This document shows positions 24,641 through 33,700 of a stretch of 33,838 nt of DNA, piece by piece. The position numbers were made by a program, and so were the translations under genes. A model generated the notes under the pieces. That model worked only from the letters and a program-made list of their open reading frames with translations, ran no database searches and had not been told where the DNA came from. The stretch is from an uncultured Granulosicoccaceae bacterium (GTDB taxonomy: Bacteria > Pseudomonadota > Gammaproteobacteria > Granulosicoccales > Granulosicoccaceae), in contig CALGND010000178.1 in NCBI GenBank assembly GCA_937958675.1, positions 1 through 33,838 on the forward strand, written 5' to 3'. Position 1 is the first letter of the stretch; every line of letters starts with the position of its first letter.

Positions 24641-26919
24641 TGAAAAAGTTTTTTGTCATAGGGTTTAGCTTTCTCGTATTTGTGTCGTGGATGCCGCAAA
24701 GCTATGCCTTGGTGATTAACTATGACCCCAATCGCGACCCAGCTTTACGCGAGTGCGATGCACTACGTTATGCCAATGATAATAGCGATCAAGAATGCTA
24801 CTCGGCCTTATTGTCATCTGAATCAGCCTTATTGCGTGCTGATGCTGCAAGCGCGCTAGGCGATGTCCGTACGGCTAACAAAAATTACCGGGAAGCCGCG
24901 TCAAACAGTGATGACCCAATCATCAAAACGCATTGGGGGCATTTGTATTTAGCTACCCATCAGGTGAGCGATGCAACCGCGCTGTTTAGAGAAGCTTTGT
25001 TATACGACAGCGAATTTTTACCAGCACAACTTGGTTTGGCCCAAGCATTGGGCGAAGGCTTCGAAGGCAGATCAAGAGAAGCGCTACAAGAAATAACGGT
25101 TGAACACCCAGACAGTATCCAAGCGCTAATCCTGTTAGCCAAAATCGAGCTAGAGCTACAAAATTTACAAGTAGCGCGTGGTATGTTGAATCGTGCTAGT
25201 CAGCTGGCTGCAGAGCAGGGACTGCCGCAGCGTGAAATCTATGCTTTGTTAGGTGCTGCGGATTTGTTGGATCGTAAGCCCATTACGCCGATGGTGAATA
25301 AGGCGTTGGCGGAAAACGACAGCTACGGCGATGTATACGCAATTATCGCTCACTTCTACATTATTACTTATCGTTATCGCGAGGCAGTTGAGCTCTATCA
25401 AAAGGCGGTGGATACCTCACCAGAGCTGGCCTCAGCGCACCGAGATTTAGGCATTAATTTTTTGCGCATAAATAATGTATTTGGAGCGCGTTATCATATT
25501 AAGAAGGCGTTTACCCTTGACCCATACGACGCGAAAACGGTCAACAGCTTACGCTTGCTGGATAAATTCGATGACATGCGCATGTCCCGTGTATCGGTTG
25601 AAGACGTCAAAAGTACCAACAGATCCTTGGGTCAGTTTATTGTGCGGCTTGATCGCGAAGATGCCGATGCGCTGGAGCCCTATGTAAATGATCTTGCCAC
25701 TCGTGCGATGAAGCTCTTCTCAGATCGTTACGAGTTTCGTTTAAAGCAACCGATGATTATTGAGTTGTTCCATGATCACGATGATTTTGGTGTGCGTACG
25801 GTAAGTACTCCTGGTATTGGCTTGCTAGGCGTGACATTCGGCTATCTAACAGCAATGGATAGCCCTAAGGCGCGTGCAGCGGGAGAGTTTCATTGGGGCA
25901 GTACGCTATGGCACGAGATTGCTCACGTGTTCACACTGGAAGCAACTAACCATCAATTGCCGCGCTGGTTTAGCGAAGGCTTATCAGTGTACGAAGAGTG
26001 GAACACTGGTCCTTTAGGGAGCCGTGAGCTTCCACTGCCTACGCTAACTGCCATTCGCGATAAGCAGTTTTTACCCATTGCCGAACTCGATTGGGGGTTT
26101 GTGCGGCCAACTTATCAGGGGCAAGTCACGGTTTCTTATAATCAGGCAGGCCTAATTTGCGATTTTATTTCTAAACAATGGGGTCATCAAGCGTTGGTCA
26201 CGATGCTAAAAGCGTTTTCCGACGGAGATGACACCGAACGCGCCATTGAAAAAGCTATTGATATGTCAGCACAACAATTCGATATTGAGTTTGCCACTTT
26301 TATCGATACGCGTTGGGGAGCGTTGGCGTCCTCGCTTAATGATTATCAAATTGCAGAGCGCCAAATGGCCCGTTCTGCAGTGGCTGAGGATTGGGAAAGT
26401 GTAGAAACCCTAGCAAGGGATCTTATAAGGCTGTACCCGGAGCGGGTAGGGGCAGGTAACCCTTACGAATTTTTGGCCAAGGCACATGAAGAGCTATTTG
26501 AACCAGAGCTTGCGATTGATGTGCTAGAGCAATGGTTTGAAGCAGGTGGTCACACGCCGGAAAATTTATTAAAGCTAAGTGAAGCCTTGCGTGACGACGA
26601 TCAAAACCAAAAAGCAGCTGCGGTTTTAGAGCAGCTTAATTGGGTTACACCTTACTATCCGCAGACCCACGAATGGCTCGGTAACTACTATCTTGATATT
26701 AATGAGCCAGCCAAGGCGTTAAGAGAGTTTGATGCATTGTTAGGTTTGCAGGAACAAGATCCGGCCACCGCCTATCTAGGTCGCGCGCGGGCAGCTAATG
26801 ATCTTGGCCAAAGCGATGATGCAAAACAGCAAGTACTTTACTCGCTTGAAAATGCGCCGTTTTATAGACCAGCGCAACAACTTTTATTAGAACTAAACAA
26901 GGGGGCTTCAGTTGACTGA
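24640..26919 (+). CDS. Exported TPR protein with gluzincin metallopeptidase domain (peptidase MA-like)
   Basis: A 759-residue protein with a signal peptide (MKKFFVIGFSFLVFVSW, cut near SYA at 21-23). Residues ~55-310 are tetratricopeptide-like helical repeats ('YREAVELYQKAVDTSPELAS', followed by 'AHRDLGINFLRINN'). A zinc protease domain follows with His425-Glu-Ile-Ala-His429 and Glu446 in 'WFSEGLSVYEE', the HExxH...E gluzincin arrangement of the peptidase MA-like family (PF13485). More TPR-like repeats fill ~580-755. The start is GTG at 24640, overlapping the previous TAG by one base (TAGTG), with GGGAG 8 bases upstream; an earlier in-frame GTG at 24625 is less likely. Probably a periplasmic protease with two protein-docking arms and the best candidate for the operon's enzymatic output. 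Substrate unknown. Confidence 0.85.
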   Translation: MKKFFVIGFSFLVFVSWMPQSYALVINYDPNRDPALRECDALRYANDNSDQECYSALLSSESALLRADAASALGDVRTANKNYREAASNSDDPIIKTHWGHLYLATHQVSDATALFREALLYDSEFLPAQLGLAQALGEGFEGRSREALQEITVEHPDSIQALILLAKIELELQNLQVARGMLNRASQLAAEQGLPQREIYALLGAADLLDRKPITPMVNKALAENDSYGDVYAIIAHFYIITYRYREAVELYQKAVDTSPELASAHRDLGINFLRINNVFGARYHIKKAFTLDPYDAKTVNSLRLLDKFDDMRMSRVSVEDVKSTNRSLGQFIVRLDREDADALEPYVNDLATRAMKLFSDRYEFRLKQPMIIELFHDHDDFGVRTVSTPGIGLLGVTFGYLTAMDSPKARAAGEFHWGSTLWHEIAHVFTLEATNHQLPRWFSEGLSVYEEWNTGPLGSRELPLPTLTAIRDKQFLPIAELDWGFVRPTYQGQVTVSYNQAGLICDFISKQWGHQALVTMLKAFSDGDDTERAIEKAIDMSAQQFDIEFATFIDTRWGALASSLNDYQIAERQMARSAVAEDWESVETLARDLIRLYPERVGAGNPYEFLAKAHEELFEPELAIDVLEQWFEAGGHTPENLLKLSEALRDDDQNQKAAAVLEQLNWVTPYYPQTHEWLGNYYLDINEPAKALREFDALLGLQEQDPATAYLGRARAANDLGQSDDAKQQVLYSLENAPFYRPAQQLLLELNKGASVD

Positions 26920-27922
26920 TTCCACAAAGCTAGCGGGTGCAACCGCCGAAAAGGTAGATGAATTTCGCCATGTGATGGATGCATTGCGTTCCGAAACCAG
27001 TCGCGTGGTGGTCGGGCAGGAATCCGTGGTTGAGCATTTGCTCATTACCTTATTAGTGGGTGGCCACTGTCTAGTGACAGGCATGCCCGGTACCGCAAAA
27101 ACGTTGCTCGTGCGTACCTTGGCAGATGCCTTGGGCCTTGGCTTTAATCGTATTCAATTTACGCCTGACTTAATGCCGACCGATATCACTGGCACCGACA
27201 TCGTAGAAGAAGATGAAAACGGTGGCCGTAAGTGGCGTTTTGTGCCAGGCCCAATCTTCACCAATGTCTTGCTTGCTGACGAGATCAACCGGACGCCACC
27301 TAAAACACAAGCAGCGTTACTTGAGGCGATGCAAGAATACTCGGCCACGGTGCGTGGTACACAGCACACAATAGGTAAACCGTTTTTTGTACTGGCTACT
27401 CAAAATCCCTTGGAGCTTGAAGGCACTTACCCATTGCCAGAAGCACAGCTCGATCGATTTCTATTTAACGTCTTATTAGATTACCTGCCAGTAGATGATG
27501 AGCTAACAGTCGTTGAGCGATTTACAAGCGATGTATTGCCAGACCCAGTTAAGGCTTGTACTAACCCAATGCAAGTGTTGGAGTTCCAGCAACTCACGCG
27601 ACAAGTGCCGGTATCAAAAGAGATAGGTCGTTATGCAGTGGAGCTAGTTAGAGCTACTCGACCCACTGATCCGTCTGCACCAGAGCATGTGCGTAAGTAT
27701 GTTAAGTTTGGTGCGTCTGTGCGAGCGGCGTTATTTATCACACTGGCAGCCAAGGCTCGTGCTTTGATGCATGGCCGCTATCACGTAGCAATCGAAGATA
27801 TAAATGCATTAGCAGCGCCTGTGTTACGGCATCGCGTGATCACAAATTACTTTGCTGATGCTGATGGTGTCGATATTGATGATGTGCTGGCGCAATTGAT
27901 TACCGTAAAGGCGGCTGCGTAA
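26912..27922 (+). CDS. MoxR-family AAA+ ATPase
   Basis: A 336-residue cytoplasmic AAA+ ATPase of the MoxR subgroup (AAA_3). Walker A is GMPGTAKT (57-64). Walker B lies in 'NVLLADEINRTPPKTQAALL' with Asp123-Glu124. Sensor 1 is 'FVLATQNPLELEGTYPLPEA', and the arginine finger region 'QLDRFLF' follows. The lid domain fills the last ~100 residues. The start is TTG at 26912, supported by GGGGG 6 bases upstream, and overlaps the metallopeptidase gene by 8 bases. MoxR ATPases act as chaperones on vWA-domain partners, often inserting metals or remodelling complexes. The DUF58 and vWA genes immediately downstream are the expected partners. Confidence 0.95.
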   Translation: MTDSTKLAGATAEKVDEFRHVMDALRSETSRVVVGQESVVEHLLITLLVGGHCLVTGMPGTAKTLLVRTLADALGLGFNRIQFTPDLMPTDITGTDIVEEDENGGRKWRFVPGPIFTNVLLADEINRTPPKTQAALLEAMQEYSATVRGTQHTIGKPFFVLATQNPLELEGTYPLPEAQLDRFLFNVLLDYLPVDDELTVVERFTSDVLPDPVKACTNPMQVLEFQQLTRQVPVSKEIGRYAVELVRATRPTDPSAPEHVRKYVKFGASVRAALFITLAAKARALMHGRYHVAIEDINALAAPVLRHRVITNYFADADGVDIDDVLAQLITVKAAA

Positions 27923-27927
27923 TCAAA

Positions 27928-28833
27928 ATGAGTGGGGCAAGCAACAATTATGGACGCTGGTTAAAGCCTGATGTGCTTGCGCGTCTGGGCTCGCTTGATC
28001 TGATTGCAAGAACCGTAGTCGATGGAGTCACGCACGGTATGCACCGGTCTCCAAATTTTGGGCACTCGCAGGATTTTGCCGAATACCGCGCCTATAACGA
28101 TGGTGATGATCTGCGGTTTATCGATTGGAATGTTTACGCCCGTAGCGATAAAATGTTTATCAAACGCTATCGCGGCGAAACAAACTCAGCAGTCAATTTG
28201 TTGCTCGATAGCAGTGCATCTATGGGTTATGGCTCGCCTATCACTAAGCTCGACTACGCGCGCTATCTTTTGGCGTCCTTAGCCTACATGGGGCACCGTC
28301 AAAAAGACGCCCTTGGCTTGATCACAATCGATGAAGGTGTGCGCGAGCAAATAGAGCCTACTTCACGTACGGATTCGCTAACGCGCGTATTAGGCCTGCT
28401 GGACAAATCAGATGCAGGTAACGGTACCTCGCTTGCCAAGACTATTGAAGGCTTGGGAGTGCACCTGACTAGGCGTGGCGTTGTTGTGTTGGTGTCAGAT
28501 CTTTATGGAGACGCGGTTGATATCATTGCAGCTTTGCAAACGCTTACGCATTTGGGGCACGAGATTGTTATCTTTCGGGTGTTGGCCACTGAGGAGATTA
28601 ACCCTACCGTTAAAAATTTAAGCACGCTAGTTGATTTGGAAACCTCTGACAAAGTCATTGTTGATCCTGAGTTTATAAAGCGCGGTTACAAAAAAGCCTT
28701 TGGTGAACACACAGAGGCTTTAGAACAAGGTTGCCGACGCCTTGGTATTGATCTTGTTAACGTGCAAACCGATCAAGCACTAGACGATACTCTGCATCAG
28801 TATATTCAATTTCGGGAGCAACGCGCTCGATGA
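27928..28833 (+). CDS. DUF58 protein (vWA-like MoxR partner)
   Basis: A 301-residue protein of the DUF58 family, the usual direct partner of MoxR. The signature 'DFAEYRAYNDGDDLRFIDWN', followed by 'VYARSDKMFIKRYRGE', is followed by a vWA-like core with metal-site motif DSSAS (Asp94-Ser98). 'GVVVLVSDLYGD' supplies a later core strand. There is no transmembrane segment, unlike longer DUF58 proteins, so this copy is cytosolic. It begins 5 bases after the MoxR stop and overlaps the next gene by ATGA. It probably links the ATPase to the membrane vWA proteins. Confidence 0.93.
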   Translation: MSGASNNYGRWLKPDVLARLGSLDLIARTVVDGVTHGMHRSPNFGHSQDFAEYRAYNDGDDLRFIDWNVYARSDKMFIKRYRGETNSAVNLLLDSSASMGYGSPITKLDYARYLLASLAYMGHRQKDALGLITIDEGVREQIEPTSRTDSLTRVLGLLDKSDAGNGTSLAKTIEGLGVHLTRRGVVVLVSDLYGDAVDIIAALQTLTHLGHEIVIFRVLATEEINPTVKNLSTLVDLETSDKVIVDPEFIKRGYKKAFGEHTEALEQGCRRLGIDLVNVQTDQALDDTLHQYIQFREQRAR

Positions 28834-30767
28834 GTGTTCAGTGGCCATGGTATTTGTTGGGCTTGTTATTGTTGGGTTTGCCGTGGCTGCTGCATCTGTT
28901 CAGCCGTCATTTCGCTCCAGAGAGACCATTCCCATCCAAGCAGTTTCTCGAAGCTGCTGATCCGCCAAAATCGCGCACCCGGCAATTGCAGTATCGGCTG
29001 TTGTTTGCACTGCGCACCCTAATGTTGTTAGCGCTGTGCGCGCTATTTGCAATGCCTTGGTTTAATCGTGCCCAGCAATCCCAGGCTGTTACTCAAATCA
29101 ACTATTTAGTGATGGATCACTCCTTATCGATGCGTAGCGAGGGCAGATGGGAGTCTGCGCTAGAACTAATGAATGCTCATATCAATGAGCTTAACGATGA
29201 ACAGCTCAAACTCTTCACCTTCGATGGTGCCTTGAAGACCGCAACCGCTAATACGATCGAAGCGCCAGGGTATTTAAGTGCCGATTATGGTGATTTGGTT
29301 AGGCAGTTAGATGCAACTGCTGGTAATGAGAGCCTGCCAGTACACGTTACGTTTATTACTGATGCGCAGCAGACATCAGTTCCCGTGCATAAAAATGCCA
29401 TGCTTTACAGCACGATCGAGAAACTCAGTGTTAAACGGGTTGCCAATCTTGATAGCATCAACTTTAGCTTAACGGCGGAGGCTCGCAGTTTTGATGGTGT
29501 GCATGCAAATATAAAAGCGACCTTGAGTGCATCTGCATTTAACGACACTAGCCAAGCTTTTGAACGCACTGTTGAAGTCACTCAAGGTGATCGAGTAGTA
29601 GCTTCTCGAGTCATCAATATCAAGGCTGGGGAAAACAAAGAACTCGTACTTGAGCAAATCCCATTGCCTGCCAGTAACGACCTAAGTTTTGATGTTCGTA
29701 TACTCGAATCAGACGTTTTAGCGCTGGATAATCAACTGCAAGTGATCGCTCAGGGCTCTAACCCTGAACCGATATCGATAGTTCAATACAACGATTTGGC
29801 ATCACCCTCGGCATTGGTATTTATTGAGACCGCTCTGAGTGCTGATGGTGTTGCCGAAATGAATGCGATTACCGAGGCTGGGTTGTCCAGTGGCGAGTCC
29901 ATTAGCCATGCCATGGCGTTCATCAGTAGTGATGATCGCTCAACACTGCCCGCATCATTAACTAATTTTGTTGCTAACGGTGGTAACGCCTTAGTGGTGC
30001 TGGTGCCGAGCGAAGCCAACGCTGGCAATACAGCTGAACCAAAAGAAGATAGCAAAGGTAGTGAAATTACCTTTGTTGATCAAGTGCATGCTCTAGCATT
30101 GAATAAAAGTGATTGGTCATCGGTTAATGTGTATTCGAATCACTCGTATTCCGCCAGCGAGACCGAGCAGATATTATTGCAATCAGCGAAAGGCGCGCCA
30201 CTACTTTCTGAAGAAATAACAGATGGTGGGCGGCTATTTTTTCTGCATGACGCCTTAGACGGCATGGGTAGTAATTTGCCGCATGAAGCGGCATTTGTAG
30301 AGCTGCTGCATGCGCTGGTAAATTACTTTAGCACCCATGACGTTGTTCCCAATGCAATCGAGGTGGGCCAAACATTGAACTTACCGTCACGCATGAGGCT
30401 CATAAAGCCTGATGGCAGTGCGATTGGCCAACTTACTGATACTGGCAAACCTCAACTATTGCGGCTAGATGAACCAGGGGTTTATACCCTGCTTGAGCAA
30501 ACGCAAGAACGCGCGTTAATGGTCAATTTAAATCCTGCTGAATCGGATATAGCGGCAATGTCAGTAGAAGCCACTGATGCTTGGCAAAATAGAGCACTGC
30601 TAGGGGAGGCGGGCGTAAGCGATACTTCTGTGACGAACATAAACGATAGCGTTAATGTTAGACAAGATATATGGCAATATTTGCTGCCGTTATTCGCGGT
30701 ACTATTGTTATTGGAATCAATATATGCCAATCGCCATCTAGGCATTAAACGCGACGGGTCGATATGA
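28830..30767 (+). CDS. BatA-type membrane protein with vWA domain
   Basis: A 645-residue inner-membrane protein. The N-terminal BatA domain has two helices ('WPWYLLGLLLLGLPWLLHLF' and ~60-80 'LFALRTLMLLALCALFAMPW') separated by 'PFPSKQFLEA'. A compact vWA domain (~88-200) keeps the metal site DHSLS (Asp96-Ser100). It is followed by a beta-sandwich region (~205-310) and a Rossmann-like segment (~315-500: 'PISIVQYND', 'FVANGGNALVVLVPS'). A final transmembrane helix (WQYLLPLFAVLLLLESIY) lies near the C-terminus. The layout, two TM helices, vWA, beta domain, Rossmann-like domain, one TM helix, mirrors the first gene of the operon, suggesting a paired scaffold. Overlaps both neighbours by ATGA. 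Related proteins in Bacteroides are linked to aerotolerance, but that function cannot be carried over. Confidence 0.87.
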   Translation: MSVQWPWYLLGLLLLGLPWLLHLFSRHFAPERPFPSKQFLEAADPPKSRTRQLQYRLLFALRTLMLLALCALFAMPWFNRAQQSQAVTQINYLVMDHSLSMRSEGRWESALELMNAHINELNDEQLKLFTFDGALKTATANTIEAPGYLSADYGDLVRQLDATAGNESLPVHVTFITDAQQTSVPVHKNAMLYSTIEKLSVKRVANLDSINFSLTAEARSFDGVHANIKATLSASAFNDTSQAFERTVEVTQGDRVVASRVINIKAGENKELVLEQIPLPASNDLSFDVRILESDVLALDNQLQVIAQGSNPEPISIVQYNDLASPSALVFIETALSADGVAEMNAITEAGLSSGESISHAMAFISSDDRSTLPASLTNFVANGGNALVVLVPSEANAGNTAEPKEDSKGSEITFVDQVHALALNKSDWSSVNVYSNHSYSASETEQILLQSAKGAPLLSEEITDGGRLFFLHDALDGMGSNLPHEAAFVELLHALVNYFSTHDVVPNAIEVGQTLNLPSRMRLIKPDGSAIGQLTDTGKPQLLRLDEPGVYTLLEQTQERALMVNLNPAESDIAAMSVEATDAWQNRALLGEAGVSDTSVTNINDSVNVRQDIWQYLLPLFAVLLLLESIYANRHLGIKRDGSI

Positions 30768-33700
30768 AAACCGACAACCATCAAAATCAGCTACAAAACT
30801 ATATTCACGCAGCGCGTCGGCGAGAGTCTTATCGCATCATCTTGCTGTGGTTGTTGATTACAGCGCTAGCATTTCTCGCTATTACGGCGGCGGTTGTTGT
30901 GTTCGGTATGCAGCGCGGTTTCACCCCGCAGATGATCAACGTCAATCGTGGATTTCTCATTATCATTGCTGCCTTGTCAGTGGGATCCCTGCTAGTAGCG
31001 CCACTAATCAAGCTAATACGCAACAAAGGCGCAGATTTACTTGAATCATCAGATTCTGCTTTTAATGGCCGTATTCAAACTTACCTAGACACACGCCAAC
31101 AATCACCCAGTCATGAATTCCTGCCTCTGCTGGCATCAGATGCTAATAAAGTTGCTAAGCGCGTGCCTTTGTCCAAGGTTGTGCCGACGGCCAATTTATT
31201 TTGGCCATTTAGTGCGTTAGCTTTGTGTGCAGTTGGTGTTTTCATGTTTTTTCAGAATGGGCCACAAGAGTGGCGCAATGCAGCACAACATCTTTGGATG
31301 GGCTGGCAAAAGCCTGGCTTGGTACAGGAGCGTGTCTTAAGCGTTAAGCCTGGCGATGTCGAAGTGCTAGCAGGAAGCAATCTAGAGATAGTCGCTGATG
31401 CCACCGGGTTTAAAGTTAACGAACTCACATTTAACATTAAAAACACGGGTCAAGAGTGGCAAACCACCACTGTTGAGCGTGATGAAGATGGCAAGTTTCG
31501 CTTCTTGTTATTTCGGGTTGATAAATCGTTAACGTATAGCGTTGACGCTGATTATGTGGCAAGCCCTGAGTATGACGTTGCGGTTGTTGAGCCTGCCAAG
31601 TTAAAGCAACTACAAGCACACTTTGTCTTTCCAGAATGGACTAAGCTTGAACCCTCTACAGTGCAAAATGCCAGCGCGATTGCTGCGGTCAAAAATACCG
31701 AAGTTACGTTGGACTTCTTAACTGACAAGCCTCTTACCTCTGGAAAACTAATGCTAGGTGATGAAAGTGTCACCCTGCTACAAGGTGACCAGGGTGATGA
31801 GGCTGGCAGCAGCTACACGGCTAAATTTGTACTTTCATCTGATAGTCATTATCAATTAGTAGATGAGCTGCTTGGGCAGCAAGTTCCCATTAGTTCTGAG
31901 TACCCAATAATCATCCGTGGAGACGAAGCGCCGGAAATTGCGATTACACAACCGGGGCGTGATGTTAGTGCCTCTCCGGTTGAAGAAGTGCATCTTGAGA
32001 TCGAAGCCAGCGATGATTTTTCCATTGAGTCGGTAACATTGCATTACTCCATAAACGCCGGTGATTGGCAGGTAGCAGAATTGGATGCTTCCGAGATTAA
32101 TACTTATGTATTTAAACTTGAAGAACTAGGCGAGCCGTCCCCTGGTGTCGCTGGTCCTATGGAGCCTGGCGACCTAATTAGTTATTACGCCAAAGTGAGT
32201 GATCACGATAGCACCAGTGAAACAGACATGTTGTTAGTTGATGTCCGGCCTTTTGATCGTCGGTTCTCAGAAGGCAGCAGTGGTGGTGGGCCAAGTGGAT
32301 CGTCCCCTGGTAACGAAGGCACAGAAATTTCACGCCGCCAGAAAGAAATTCTGCTGGCCACGTGGAATCTCCTGCGGACAACAGAAGCCGCTGGTGGCGA
32401 TACCACCGCAGTGGCGGACAATGCGCGCCTGTTGTCTGATCTACAAATTAAGTTAGCTGAGCAAGCAAGAACCTTAGCGGACCGCTCGGAAGCAAGGTCG
32501 CTTACACAGCAGGGTGACAACATACGCGAGTTTGTTGATTACTTAAGACAGGCCGCAGATGCGATGCAACCATCAGCTGATGCACTCGAGTCCTTGGAAT
32601 TAGAAGATGCGGTTCAACCGCAGCAACTTGCATTGCAATTACTACAACGTGCCGAAGCACTGTTTGCTGATATCCGCATGACTCAGCAACAAGAGGGTGC
32701 AGGTCAGGGCGGTCAGCAGCCGGGTAAAGATATGGCTGAAATGTTTGAACTGGAAATGGATCTTGAACGCAGTAAGTACGAACTACCTGATAGAGGCCAA
32801 AACAGTTCGCCAAGTGAGCAAGTCGACGATATCTTCAAGCAGCTTGAGGATTTGGCTAGACGGCAACAGGCATTAGCTGAACAAGCACGTAAGAAGCCAG
32901 AGCTTACACGCGAAGAGAAATGGCAACAAGAGCAGCTGTCACGTGAGCTGGAAGAACTACGTAGACAGCTTGAAGAAATCCAAGAGCAGGCCGAGGGTTC
33001 AAGCGGTGAAGAATCACAACAACTTAGCGAAACTGCTGAAAGGCTAGAAGAGCAAATTCGAAATGCCGAAGCGGCATTGCAACGTGATCAAGATGATCAA
33101 CAAACGGGGCAGTCAGGTGCTCAACAAGCGAGCGAAGAGCTTCAAGAAGCAGTAAATGAGCTTTCTGAGGCTCGCCAACAAGCTTTGCAAGAGGGCATCA
33201 CGGACGCGGCTAGGAAGGCTGCGAATTTACTCGAAGAGCAAAGGCAAACTGAGCAGCAATTAAGGGAGGCTGTACAGCGTGCTGCACAGGCTCAAGCATC
33301 GGGTATTTACTCCGAAGGTCTAACCCGCGATGAAGCAAAAGCGCTTGCTGAACGTAAACGCGAGCTGCAAAGCGAGCTCAATAACGTACAAACAGACATC
33401 GAATCATTGCAAGAACGCTTTGCAGAGCAAGCCCCGCAAACTTCTGAGGCACTAGATGACACTCTGGACGCACTAGAGGAAAGCCAAGCAGAGGCCATGT
33501 TAGGTATTGCCGGGGATTCTATTGAAGCGGGGTCGCTTGCAACTGTGTTGCCGGGCGAATCGTTAGTAACAAACGCTCTGCGGGAACTGCGCGACAGGCT
33601 AGCCGAAGCCGCCGATATCGCAATGGATGAGCAGTTGCGTCCAGGCGAGCCAGAAGATATGCAATTAGCAGAAGCGGTTCGCGATATTCAAGATTTGCGT

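Noticed and set aside
32203..32523. Minus-strand open frame inside the DUF4175-type gene
   Set aside because: Antisense to a long continuous coding frame with clear family features; other minus-strand frames at 31252-33719 rejected likewise.
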